This document shows, in pieces, positions 1 through 7,601 of a stretch of 64,000 bases of DNA. The notes beneath the pieces are model-generated. The model ran no database searches. It was not told the origin of the DNA and saw only the letters and a list, made by a program, of their open reading frames with translations. The stretch's first letter is position 1. Each line of letters opens with the position of its first letter. Source of the stretch: Burkholderiaceae bacterium 26 (GTDB lineage: Bacteria > Pseudomonadota > Gammaproteobacteria > Burkholderiales > Burkholderiaceae); contig JYOB01000002.1 of assembly GCA_000955795.1 (NCBI GenBank), positions 173,682 to 237,681 on the forward strand, in the 5' to 3' direction. Both the position numbers and the translations under genes were made by a program.

Positions 1-182
1 TGGCGAAAGATTCCTTGAATTTGCGTAACCGGGCGGAGGCGGGGAAAACTCGCTGCGCTCAGACAGTTCCCCGCCTTTTTTCCCCCCGCTTACGAAAATT
101 CAAGGCGCCATCAAGGGCAGGAACGGCCAAACCGATGGCGTGCCGAGGTGAGCGCTAAAACTCGCGCTGAGTGCAGAGCGAC

Positions 183-270
183 GGACACCGGACACCGGAC
201 ACCGGACGCAGGACGCAGGACGCAGGACGCAGGACGCAGGACGCAGGACGCAGGACGCAGGACGCAGGAC
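183..270. repeat. Heptanucleotide tandem array
   Basis: Three copies of GGACACC are followed directly by nine copies of GGACGCA and a partial unit. The copies are exact within each block. It lies between the two inverted REP-like copies and can be read in all frames without stops, which explains several spurious open frames on both strands. Seven-base units of this kind are prone to slipped-strand length change. Confidence 0.9.
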
Positions 271-468
271 GACGGGTTTGGCGTGTAAGACGAAGTTCCG
301 TACAGGCAATAGATGGTTTGCTTTTCCCTTGCCCTAGATGGCGCCTTGAATTTCTGTTGCAGGGAGGAAAAAGGAAGGGGAACTGTCTGAGCGCAGCGAG
401 TTTTCCCCTTCCCCTCCCTGCGACATAAATTCAAGGGGAAGCCGCCATCTCGGGCGCGCCTTTCTTTG

Positions 469-500
469 CTTACTTTCTTTGGCAAGACAAAGAAAGTAAG
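469..500. repeat. 13-bp perfect inverted repeat with 6-base loop
   Basis: Arms CTTACTTTCTTTG and CAAAGAAAGTAAG flank the loop GCAAGA. It lies about 60 bases beyond the stop of the minus-strand nrt operon, so it could act as a 3' end signal for that transcript. It lacks a clean run of U on either strand, so it is better described as part of the dispersed repeat family than as a proven terminator. Confidence 0.6.
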
Positions 501-562
501 TCAGCCCCGGCAGGGGATGAAAGGGAGGCAGACCACCAAGGCCAAAATCAAAAACCAAAAAT

Positions 563-1366
563 TCAGGCCGCCTCCGCCACCGGATGCCGCTGCTTCCGAT
601 ACAGAAAATCCAACACCGCCGTCCGACAAGCGTGATACGCCGGATCATCAGCAAGAGCCATCCGATCCCGAGGCCGCGGCAAATCCACCCTCAACACCTC
701 ACCGATCGTCGCAGCCGGCCCATTCGTCATCATCACGATGCGATCCGCCAGCAGCACCGCTTCATCCACATCGTGCGTGACCATCACCACCGTGCTGCCG
801 GTAGCGGCCACGATCTTCAGCAACTCATCCTGCAGATGCGCCCGCGTGAGTGCGTCCAGCGCGCCAAAGGGCTCATCCATCAGCAGCACCTTCGGCTCCA
901 TGGACAGCGCCCGCGCAATCCCCACCCGCTGTTTCATCCCGCCAGAGATCTCGTGCGGATGCTTCTGCTCGGCATGCGTGAGCCCCACCAACGCCAGCGC
1001 CGCATGCGTGCGCTCACGCAACTGCCCCTTCGTCTCCGTCTTCCCAAACACACGCTCGACGGCGAGATACACGTTGTCAAAGCACGTGAGCCACGGCAGC
1101 AGCGAGTGGTTCTGAAACACCACCGCCCGATCCGGCCCCGGCCCGGCGATCTCGCGTTCGGCCAGGATCAACCCACCCGTGGTCGGCCGCGTGAGCCCGG
1201 CAATGAGATTGAGCAACGTCGATTTGCCGCAGCCCGAGTGCCCGATGAGCGCGATGCACTCACCGCGCGCGACGGTCAGGTTGATGTCGCGCAGGGCAAC
1301 GAACGGGCCCCTCTTGGTCTTGAACGTCTGCCCGACGTTTTCGATGCGCAGGAATTTATCTGTCAT
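563..1366 (-). CDS. nrtD: Nitrate ABC transporter ATP-binding protein
   Basis: A 267-residue ABC ATPase that would power nitrate (or nitrite/taurine-class) import at the inner membrane. Visible are Walker A (GHSGCGKST), the signature (SGGMKQR), Walker B (VLLMDEP) and the H-loop (VTHDVDEA). The order and the substrate-binding partner fit the NrtD/SsuB/TauB group. The start chosen is the ATG giving MTDKFL; a longer open frame upstream lies inside the permease gene and is not plausible. It is the last gene of the minus-strand nrtA-nrtB-nrtD operon, 20 bases after the permease stop. No nitrate reductase gene follows inside the window. Confidence 0.93.
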   Translation of the reverse strand: MTDKFLRIENVGQTFKTKRGPFVALRDINLTVARGECIALIGHSGCGKSTLLNLIAGLTRPTTGGLILAEREIAGPGPDRAVVFQNHSLLPWLTCFDNVYLAVERVFGKTETKGQLRERTHAALALVGLTHAEQKHPHEISGGMKQRVGIARALSMEPKVLLMDEPFGALDALTRAHLQDELLKIVAATGSTVVMVTHDVDEAVLLADRIVMMTNGPAATIGEVLRVDLPRPRDRMALADDPAYHACRTAVLDFLYRKQRHPVAEAA

Positions 1367-1386
1367 GGCGATCCCCCCAATTTCCC

Positions 1387-2238
1387 TCAAACCGCGTCGT
1401 ACGAGAAGCGCCGTGCAATCGCCAGCAGCGCGTGCTCCAGCAGCAAGCCCACCACCCCAATCACGAAGATGGCGATGACGATGTGCTCGACCTTCAGGTT
1501 GTTCCATTCGTCCCAGAGCCAGAAGCCGATGCCGACACCGCCGGTGAGCATCTCTGCCGCGACGATCACCAGCCACGCGGTACCGATGGACAGCCGCACG
1601 CCGGTCAGCATGTACGGCAGCACGGCGGGAAACAGCACGCGCGTGAACACCTTCCACTCAGACAGGTTCAGCACACGCGCCACGTTCAGGTAGTCCTGCG
1701 GCACGCGCGTCACGCCCACGGCGGTGTTGATGACCATCGGCCAGATCGAGCAGATGAAGATCGCCCAGATGGCCGCTGGGTTGGCCGACTTGAACAGCAG
1801 CAGCCCGATCGGCAGCCACGCCAGCGGCGACACCGGCCGCAGCAGGCTGATGATGGGCGAGGCCATCGCATTGAGAAACGCAAAGCGCCCGATGATGAAG
1901 CCTGCCGGAATGCCGATGACCGCGGCCATGCCGAAGCCCGCACCCACGCGCGCCAGCGACGCCAGCACGTTCCAGCCCACACCTTGATCATTCGGGCCGT
2001 TGCGGTAGAACGGATCGGCAAACAGCGCGACCGCTGCTTTCCACGTCACTGCCGGTGTGGGCAGCGCCGGGATGGCGGTGGCGATGCCCTGCCACGCCAG
2101 CACAAACAGCACAAAGCCCAACACGGGCGGAAAGCCGCGTACCACGGCGGCGACAAACCAGTCGCGCACGGCAAAGCGGCGACGTTCAGGGGCGGCGTCG
2201 GACTGCACGCCGGACAACGTTTTGACGAGCGTGTTCAT
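1387..2238 (-). CDS. nrtB: Nitrate ABC transporter permease
   Basis: A 283-residue integral membrane protein of the NrtB/SsuC/TauC permease family with about six hydrophobic segments. The EAA-type cytoplasmic loop that contacts the ATPase lies near [20 protein letters not shown]. Start MNTLVKTL was preferred over two upstream in-frame ATGs because GGAG sits six bases before it. It lies between the binding protein and the ATPase on the same strand and is presumably cotranscribed from the sigma54 promoter upstream of nrtA. Confidence 0.93.
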   Translation of the reverse strand: MNTLVKTLSGVQSDAAPERRRFAVRDWFVAAVVRGFPPVLGFVLFVLAWQGIATAIPALPTPAVTWKAAVALFADPFYRNGPNDQGVGWNVLASLARVGAGFGMAAVIGIPAGFIIGRFAFLNAMASPIISLLRPVSPLAWLPIGLLLFKSANPAAIWAIFICSIWPMVINTAVGVTRVPQDYLNVARVLNLSEWKVFTRVLFPAVLPYMLTGVRLSIGTAWLVIVAAEMLTGGVGIGFWLWDEWNNLKVEHIVIAIFVIGVVGLLLEHALLAIARRFSYDAV

Positions 2239-2293
2239 GTCGGGCTCCATCGACGTGAGGGACCGCAATCAGAAATTCAGGAGGGCAGCGGCG

Positions 2294-3574
2294 TCAGGCT
2301 TTCAGCTTGAAACCGTCGGCATACGCGGCGGGGTTCTTCGCGTCCCACACCACGCCGTCGATCAGCTTGGCCGTGCGCATGTCGCTCTTGGGCAGCGGCG
2401 TGCCGGTGGCGGTTGCGGCCTGCTTGTAGATGTCGACGCGGTTGATCTGCTTCGCCACGGCCAGGTAATCCGGATGCGCCTTCAGCAGGCCCCAGCGCTT
2501 GTGCTGCGTGAGGAACCACATGCCGTCTGACAGGTACGGGAAGTTGACCGCCCCATCGTGATAGAAGCGCATCGGGTCCGGGTCGTCCCAGGTCTTGCCC
2601 AGACCATTCGAGTAGCGCCCCAGCATGCGGTCGAGAATGATGTCCATGTCGGTGTTGACGTAGGACTTGGCAGCAATGGTCTCGGCCGTCTTGCGGCGGT
2701 TTGATGCCGACGCATCGATGAACTTGCTTGCCTCCAGCACCGCGGCTGTGAGCGCGCGCGCCGTGTTCGGATACTTCTGCACGAACTCGGCCGTGGTGCC
2801 CAGCACCTTCTCCGGGTGATCTTTCCAGATGGCTTGTGTGGTCTCGGCGGTAAAGCCGATGTTGTCGGCAATCGCGCGGGCGCCCCACGGCTCGCCCACG
2901 CAGAAGCCATCCATGTTGCCCACGCGCATGTTGGCCACCATCTGCGGCGGCGGCACGGTAATCGCCTTGGCGTCCTGCAGCGGGTGGATGCCATGCGCGG
3001 CCAGCCAGTAGTACAGCCACATCGCGTGTGTGCCGGTCGGGAAGGTCTGCGCGAACACATATTCGCGCTTGTCCTTCGCCATGACGGCCTTCAACGATGC
3101 GCCATCCTTCACGCCCGCTTCCTTGAGCTTGGATGACAGCGTGATCGCCTGGCCGTTGTTGTTCAGCGTCATCAGCACGGCCATGTCCTTCTTGGGGCCG
3201 CCAATGCCGAGCTGCACACCGTAGATCAAGCCGTAGAGCACGTGCGCCGCATCCAGGTCGCCCGACGCCAGCTTGTCGCGCACACCGGCCCACGAGGCTT
3301 CTTTCGATGGCGTGATCTTGATGCCGTACTTCTTGTCGATGCCCAGCGTGGACGCCATGACCACCGAGGCGCAGTCCGTGAGCGGGATGAAGCCGACCTT
3401 CAGCTCGGTCTTCTCGGGCGCATCGGAGCCGGCGGCCCAGGCGCCGGCACGCACCAGCGGATCGATCAATGCCACGGCACTGCCTCCTGCAATCGTCGCC
3501 GCGGCTTTCATGATGCTGCGGCGCTTGGGGTTGATCGGGTTGACGAGGGCGTCGGTCTTGTCTGGCGCGGCCAT
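2294..3574 (-). CDS. nrtA: Nitrate ABC transporter substrate-binding protein
   Basis: A 426-residue CmpA/NrtA-type periplasmic binding protein. The N-terminus carries a twin-arginine-like signal (KRRSIMKAAATIAGG, residues about 17-31), so export as a folded protein by Tat is likely. The mature part begins around the run of charged residues before LKVGFIPLTDCASVV, a typical start for this family. The start (MAAPDK) has GGAG six bases upstream, immediately after the U-tract of the leader terminator. It is the first structural gene of the nrt operon and is subject to the leader control annotated at 3585-3721. The specific substrate, nitrate, is inferred from linkage to nasT. Confidence 0.93.
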   Translation of the reverse strand: MAAPDKTDALVNPINPKRRSIMKAAATIAGGSAVALIDPLVRAGAWAAGSDAPEKTELKVGFIPLTDCASVVMASTLGIDKKYGIKITPSKEASWAGVRDKLASGDLDAAHVLYGLIYGVQLGIGGPKKDMAVLMTLNNNGQAITLSSKLKEAGVKDGASLKAVMAKDKREYVFAQTFPTGTHAMWLYYWLAAHGIHPLQDAKAITVPPPQMVANMRVGNMDGFCVGEPWGARAIADNIGFTAETTQAIWKDHPEKVLGTTAEFVQKYPNTARALTAAVLEASKFIDASASNRRKTAETIAAKSYVNTDMDIILDRMLGRYSNGLGKTWDDPDPMRFYHDGAVNFPYLSDGMWFLTQHKRWGLLKAHPDYLAVAKQINRVDIYKQAATATGTPLPKSDMRTAKLIDGVVWDAKNPAAYADGFKLKA

Positions 3575-3584
3575 CCATGGCTCC

Positions 3585-3657
3585 AAAGAAAAGGCGTCCC
3601 GACGCAGGACTGCCGCCCATCCGCAAAGAGGGTCGCGCTGCCGTGCATCGGGACGCC
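3585..3657 (-). terminator. Intrinsic terminator (attenuator) in the nrtA leader
   Basis: On the minus strand two perfectly complementary 10-base arms (3648-3657 and 3593-3602, GGCGTCCCGA / TCGGGACGCC) enclose a 45-base loop and are followed at once by TTTTCTTT and then the nrtA ribosome binding site. Any transcript reaching nrtA has to pass this hairpin. Its 5' arm overlaps the 3' arm of the preceding hexaloop stem (3649-3654), so the two structures exclude each other. That is the expected design for ANTAR-type antitermination. Confidence 0.85.
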
Positions 3658-3691
3658 GTTGTCCCGTGCCGATACCCACGTTGGCACCGGC
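3649..3691 (-). promoter_or_regulatory. Dual hexaloop ANTAR (NasT) RNA target in the nrtA leader
   Basis: Read on the minus strand, stem-loop P1 (3691-3668) has a 9-bp stem with two G-U pairs around loop AACGTG. Stem-loop P2 (3666-3649) has stem CGGGAC/GTCCCG around loop AACGGC. Both loops are six bases long with A at position 1 and G at position 4, the known signature recognised by ANTAR domains. P2 overlaps the terminator arm. The only ANTAR protein in view, nasT, is encoded directly upstream. Binding of NasT should hold P2 and stop terminator formation. Confidence 0.85.
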
Positions 3692-3705
3692 TTCGAAGCG
3701 ACACT

Positions 3706-3721
3706 TGCAAGGGGTATGCCA
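3706..3721 (-). promoter_or_regulatory. Sigma54 (-24/-12) promoter of the nrt operon
   Basis: The minus strand reads TGGCATACCCCTTGCA, an exact match to TGGCAYR-N4-TTGCW. The GC of the -12 element predicts a start near 3695, only a few bases before stem-loop P1, so the transcript would begin with the ANTAR target. Sigma54 dependence implies activation by NtrC or a similar enhancer protein. rpoN is in this same window at 28113-29624. Confidence 0.85.
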
Positions 3722-3748
3722 ACGTTGAGCGGTGGGGCTCGGCGTTTC

Positions 3749-4032
3749 GCGTTCGGAGCTCCACGGGCCGAGCTTTTTTCTCGGCGCCCCGAGCTCAGAG
3801 CTCCGCGTGCGAGGCTTTTAGCTCGGCAACCGGAGCTCAGAACTCGACGCGCGAGGCTTTTAGCTCGGCCGTTGGAGTTCGGAGCTCGGCGCGTGAGGCT
3901 TTTTGCTCGGCGGTTGAGGCTCGGAGCTCGGCGCGTGAGGCTTTTAGCTCGGCGGTTGAGGTTCGGAACTCGGCGTGTGAGGCTTTTAGCTCGACGATCG
4001 GGGTTCGGAACTCGGTGTGTGAGGTTCGGAGC
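3749..4032. repeat. 42-bp tandem repeat, about seven degenerate units
   Basis: Units share GAGGCTTTTAGCTCGG and a GTTCGGAGCTCGGCG-type segment at a 42-bp period, with several substitutions per unit. Because 42 is a multiple of three, both strands stay open. The minus frame reads as a 14-residue repeat (consensus near TAELKASRAELRTS), which has two-heptad periodicity. The array fills the space between nasT and the nrt sigma54 promoter, where enhancer sites would be expected. No ribosome binding site or ATG supports translation. Confidence 0.85.
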
Positions 4033-4104
4033 GCCGCGCGCGACTGGTGCGTTTCCAGCGCCGGAGTTGTGCGGCGCACCAAAACTGGGCGGTGGCCCGA
4101 CCGC

Positions 4105-4743
4105 TCAACTGGCCATCACATCGATCACGCGTTGGGCGGCTTCCACCAGCTTGATGTTGCGGTCCATCGCCATCTTGCGCAGGCGTTTGAAGGCGTCGTC
4201 TTCCGACAGGTTCATCTGCTTCATCAGGAGGCCCTTGGCGCGTTCAAGCACTTTGCGTTCGGCCAGCTGCGTCTTGGCGGTGTCCAGCTCGGCGCGCAGT
4301 GCACTCTCGTGCTCGAAGCGGGCGTAGGCCACGTCCAACACAGCCTTGACGCGCGTGGGTTTGATGCCGTCGACGATGTAAGCCGTGATGCCGGCGGCAA
4401 ACGCCGTCTTGATGCGCGTGGCGTCGTCGTTGTCGGTAAACAGCACGATCGGGCGCGGCGCATGCTGTGTGGCCACGCAGACGTGTTCGATGGTGTCCCG
4501 CGCGGCCGATTCAGACGCGACGATGACCATGTCAGGCTGTGTCTCGGCAATGCGCTCTGGCAGCGTCAGGTCGGCGTCCGCCAGGCCCACATCCACAAAG
4601 CCAGCCTCGGCCAGTCCGGCGCGGATCAGCTCGAGGTTGATCTGTTCAGCATCGAGCGGATCGCGCACCAACAGCACGCGCATCGGCGCAGCCGGGTGTA
4701 GGGCGGCGGGCGGGGCAGATGGGGCGGGTGGTTTCGTTTGCAT
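4105..4743 (-). CDS. nasT: NasT-type ANTAR antitermination regulator
   Basis: A 212-residue response regulator: a receiver-like domain (from MRVLLVRDPLDAEQ) followed by a C-terminal ANTAR RNA-binding helix bundle (LAERKVLERAKGLLMKQ through LVEAAQRVIDVM). Family members bind hexaloop RNA pairs and prevent termination in nitrate assimilation leaders when released by a nitrate sensor such as NasS. It is divergent from nagK and upstream of nrtA, whose leader has the matching target. No nasS gene is adjacent; the NrtA-like binding protein itself could serve as sensor, which is speculation. Start is uncertain: MQTK (4743) is used, but MRVLLV (4683) fits the domain edge. Confidence 0.9.
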   Translation of the reverse strand: MQTKPPAPSAPPAALHPAAPMRVLLVRDPLDAEQINLELIRAGLAEAGFVDVGLADADLTLPERIAETQPDMVIVASESAARDTIEHVCVATQHAPRPIVLFTDNDDATRIKTAFAAGITAYIVDGIKPTRVKAVLDVAYARFEHESALRAELDTAKTQLAERKVLERAKGLLMKQMNLSEDDAFKRLRKMAMDRNIKLVEAAQRVIDVMAS

Positions 4744-4891
4744 GGTGCAAAGTGGGGCAGGGTGCACGCCACTCATGCAAGAACCGCGCCGGGCCGGTGC
4801 GGGTGTATTCTCGCAAACTCGTCGGTCGCCGGGGGGCGGTGGCCGCAGTGTCCCCACCTGTTCCAATCCAGCTTAGCTTCAGGAGACCCGC

Positions 4892-5593
4892 ATGACCGAG
4901 TTCGTCGTCACCCCGCCCGCCGTCAATGGCATTCCCGTCCGTGGTGGGCAGGGCCAGTTTCCGGTGCGCCGTGTGTACTGCGTCGGCCGTAACTACGCCG
5001 CCCACGCCCGCGAAATGGGCTCCGACCCCGACCGCGAACCGCCGTTCTTCTTCTGCAAGCCGGCCGACGCCGTGCGCTACGTTGCCGACGGTGAGACCGG
5101 CCAGTTCGTCTACCCGACCGAAACCAAGGATTGCCACTACGAGATCGAACTGGTGGTCGCCATCGGCACGGGCGGCCGCGACATTTCCGTGGAAACGGCA
5201 GCCAACCACATCTACGGTTACGCCATCGGCCTGGACATGACGCGCCGCGACCTGCAGAACGCAGCAAAGAAGGGCGGCCGCCCCTGGGAAACCGGCAAGG
5301 CGTTCGACGGCTCGGCACCCATCGGGCCGATCGTCCCTGCCAAGGATGTCGCCCACGCAGACAAGGGTGCCGTCACGCTGTCGGTCAACGGCCGTGAGCA
5401 CCAGCGCGGTGACCTGTCCGACCTGATCTGGTCGGTGCCGGAAACCATTGCGTATCTGTCGCGCCTGTTCGAACTGCGCCCCGGCGATCTGATCTACACC
5501 GGCACGCCCGAAGGCGTCGGCCCCGTGGTCGTCGGCGACCTGATGGTCGGCAAGATCGACGGCGTGGGCGAGCTGCACGTGAAGGTCATCTGA
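4892..5593 (+). CDS. nagK: Fumarylpyruvate hydrolase (FAA hydrolase family)
   Basis: A 233-residue fumarylacetoacetate-hydrolase-fold enzyme. It contains the metal-binding and active-site pattern of the family (YEIELVVAIG, GYAIGLDMTRRDLQ, GDLIYTGTPEGVGP). It has the short single-domain form typical of fumarylpyruvate hydrolase, which splits fumarylpyruvate into fumarate and pyruvate in the gentisate pathway. AGGAG lies seven bases before the ATG. The isomerase that makes its substrate follows 26 bases downstream, which supports the assignment. The ring-cleaving dioxygenase is not in this window. Confidence 0.85.
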   Translation: MTEFVVTPPAVNGIPVRGGQGQFPVRRVYCVGRNYAAHAREMGSDPDREPPFFFCKPADAVRYVADGETGQFVYPTETKDCHYEIELVVAIGTGGRDISVETAANHIYGYAIGLDMTRRDLQNAAKKGGRPWETGKAFDGSAPIGPIVPAKDVAHADKGAVTLSVNGREHQRGDLSDLIWSVPETIAYLSRLFELRPGDLIYTGTPEGVGPVVVGDLMVGKIDGVGELHVKVI

Positions 5594-5619
5594 TAGACCC
5601 GATAGAAGAGTCAGAAGCC

Positions 5620-6270
5620 ATGTCGATCAAGCTGTACAACTATTTCCGTAGCTCGGCGTCGTTCCGTGTGCGCATTGCCCTGGAGGTCAAGGGGCTGCCG
5701 TACGATTACGCGCCGGTGCACCTGCTCAAGGGCGAGCAGATGGCGCCGGATTTCGTCAAGCTGAACCCCGATGCGCTGGTGCCCGTGCTGTGCGACGGCA
5801 ACGATGTGTTGAACCAGTCTTTGGCGATCGTCGAGTACCTGGAAGAGACGCATCCCGAGCCCACGCTGCTGCCGGGCTCGCCGAGCAACCGCGCCCACAT
5901 CCGTGCGATTGCGCTGGCCATCGCGTGCGAGATCCATCCGCTGAACAATCCGCGTGTGCTCAAGTACTTGAAGAACACGTTCAACGTGGAAGAAGAGGCG
6001 CGCAACGACTGGTATCGCCACTGGGTGAAGCTGGGGTTTGCGGCGCTTGAGGCGCGCTTGTCGGCGTCACCGCTCACAGGCGCCTACTGTGTTGGCGACA
6101 CGCCAACGCTGGCCGACGTGTGCCTCGTGCCGCAGGTATTCAACGGCAAGCGGTTTGATGTGGCGGTGGAGGATTACCCGACGCTTGCGCGCATCTTTGA
6201 GCACTGCATGGCGCAGGAGGCGTTTCAGAGGGCTGCGCCTGCGGCGCAGCCGGATGCGGTTTCCGCGTAA
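5620..6270 (+). CDS. maiA: Maleylacetoacetate / maleylpyruvate isomerase
   Basis: A 216-residue zeta-class glutathione transferase. The N-terminal motif SSASFRVRIALEVKGL matches the SSCS-x-RVRIAL glutathione site of this class, and NQSLAIVEYLEE is the conserved glutathione-contacting helix. It isomerises maleylpyruvate (or maleylacetoacetate) to the fumaryl form used by the hydrolase encoded just upstream; the two genes form one operon. A strong bidirectional terminator follows. The linkage favours the maleylpyruvate role, but sequence alone does not separate it from the tyrosine pathway isomerase. Confidence 0.88.
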   Translation: MSIKLYNYFRSSASFRVRIALEVKGLPYDYAPVHLLKGEQMAPDFVKLNPDALVPVLCDGNDVLNQSLAIVEYLEETHPEPTLLPGSPSNRAHIRAIALAIACEIHPLNNPRVLKYLKNTFNVEEEARNDWYRHWVKLGFAALEARLSASPLTGAYCVGDTPTLADVCLVPQVFNGKRFDVAVEDYPTLARIFEHCMAQEAFQRAAPAAQPDAVSA

Positions 6271-6294
6271 TCTGCAGCGTTACTGCGCAAAACA

Positions 6295-6323
6295 AAACGC
6301 CCTGATCGAGTCAGGGCGTTTCT
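6295..6323. terminator. Bidirectional intrinsic terminator between maiA and ftsY
   Basis: An 11-bp perfect stem, AAACGCCCTGA / TCAGGGCGTTT, surrounds loop TCGAG. The A/T ends supply a short U-tract in either direction, so it can end both convergent transcripts. Confidence 0.85.
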
Positions 6324-6350
6324 ACGTTGAAGCGTTGCGCGCGAGGGTGG

Positions 6351-7541
6351 TCAACCCAACAACGCATCCGCAAATTCCCGCGCAGAGAACGGCTGCAGGT
6401 CTTCCACCTGCTCACCCACGCCAATGAAGTACACCGGCACCGGCCGCTGCCGTGCGATGGCGGCCAGGATGCCGCCCTTGGCGGTGCCATCCAGCTTGGT
6501 GACGATCAGGCCCGTGAGGCCCAGCGCTTCATCAAAGGCTTTGACCTGCGCGAGGGCGTTCTGCCCCGTGTTGCCGTCGATCACCAGCAACGTTTCGTGC
6601 GGCGCCGTGGCCATCGCCTTGGCGGTCACGCGGCGGACTTTCTTGAGTTCTTCCATCAAGTGCAACTGCGTGGGCAGGCGGCCGGCGGTGTCGGCCATGA
6701 CGATGTCGATGCCGCGTGCGCGTGCGGCGTTCACCGCATCGAAGATCACGGCGGCCGGGTCGCCCGATTCCTGCGCCACCACCGTGACGTTGTTGCGCTG
6801 ACCCCAGACCACGAGTTGTTCTCGCGCGGCGGCACGGAACGTGTCACCCGCGGCCAGCAGCACCGATTGGCCGTAGGTCTGGAAGTGCTTGCATAGCTTG
6901 CCGATGCTGGTCGTCTTGCCGGCGCCGTTGACGCCCGCGATCATGATCACCATCGGCTGTTCGCGGCCAAGCACCATGGTTTTTTCCAGGGGGTGCAGTA
7001 GCTCGACCAGCAAGTCGCGCAGGGCGGTCTTCACCCCTTCGGCGGTTTCGATGCGCTGAGCCTTGATGCGGCGGCGCAGTTCGCCCAGCAGGTATTCGGT
7101 GGCGTCGACCCCGGCGTCGGCCATCAGCAGCGCGGTCTCCAGCTCTTCGAACAGCGCTTCGTCCACCTTCACGCCAACGAACAGCGTGGTCAGGCCCTTG
7201 CTCGTCTTCGACAGGCCGGAGCGCAGGCGTGACATCCAGCCCTTGCGGGCCTGTTCGATCACGGCGGGCGTGGGCACGGTCTCGACATCGTCGGCTTGCA
7301 CGTCGAGTGCGGGCTGCACGGCAGGTGCGTCCGGCACGGCAATGTGAGCCGGCGGTGAAACAGGTACGGGTGCGGGAGCGGGTGCAGCGACGGGCTGGGG
7401 GGCTGCAACCGGGGCGGGTACGGGCGCGGGGGCAGGGATGGCAGCCGGGGCAGGTGCCTGCGCGGCTTCGGGCGCCACTGCGGGCGTGGGTTCGGCGGCC
7501 GGTTGGGGCTCTGCCTTGCGCTTCTTCCAGAAACTAAACAT
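6351..7541 (-). CDS. ftsY: Signal recognition particle receptor FtsY
   Basis: A 396-residue SRP GTPase. The first about 95 residues are a proline/alanine-rich acidic linker after the basic start MFSFWKKRK, typical of the membrane-associating A region. The N domain follows, then the G domain with GVNGAGKTT (G1), DTAGR (G3) and TKLDGTAKGG (G4). It docks the SRP-ribosome complex at the membrane. It is divergent from the M16 peptidase pair, the usual neighbour in this group of bacteria. The start is 60 bases before the peptidase ATG, so the two promoters overlap. Confidence 0.97.
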   Translation of the reverse strand: MFSFWKKRKAEPQPAAEPTPAVAPEAAQAPAPAAIPAPAPVPAPVAAPQPVAAPAPAPVPVSPPAHIAVPDAPAVQPALDVQADDVETVPTPAVIEQARKGWMSRLRSGLSKTSKGLTTLFVGVKVDEALFEELETALLMADAGVDATEYLLGELRRRIKAQRIETAEGVKTALRDLLVELLHPLEKTMVLGREQPMVIMIAGVNGAGKTTSIGKLCKHFQTYGQSVLLAAGDTFRAAAREQLVVWGQRNNVTVVAQESGDPAAVIFDAVNAARARGIDIVMADTAGRLPTQLHLMEELKKVRRVTAKAMATAPHETLLVIDGNTGQNALAQVKAFDEALGLTGLIVTKLDGTAKGGILAAIARQRPVPVYFIGVGEQVEDLQPFSAREFADALLG

Positions 7542-7601
7542 CGTAAAAGGCAGTCTATTTCGCCGTTAGAATCAAGCGTCGAATTTTATCAGACAGCCCT
7601 T

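Larger units (their letters stand above)
1..562. other. Gene-free region with inverted REP/MITE-like elements and a 7-bp tandem array
   Basis: No coding frame here looks real. Two diverged copies of one element of about 115 bp lie in opposite orientation, near 3-120 (minus) and 327-440 (plus). Each copy has ends reading CTTGAATTT / AAATTCAAG, and both share the core AACTGTCTGAGCGCAGCGAG. A 7-bp tandem array sits between them, and a 13-bp perfect palindrome arm pair (469-481 with 488-500) lies just right of the second copy. Elements like this are dispersed in Burkholderiales genomes. No transposase is present. Confidence 0.7.

Noticed and set aside
183-270. CRISPR-like array
   Set aside because: Units are contiguous 7-mers without spacers, and no cas gene is present. 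The 42-bp array at 3749-4032 also lacks unique spacers.
3837-4082. Minus-strand repeat frame as a small coiled-coil gene
   Set aside because: It starts at TTG without a ribosome binding site and both strands are open because the period is 42; better explained as tandem repeat DNA.
4075-4091. NtrC-like half site GCACCA followed by TGGGC
   Set aside because: Only one half fits the dyad consensus and it overlaps the region just after the nasT stop, so it is too weak to call.
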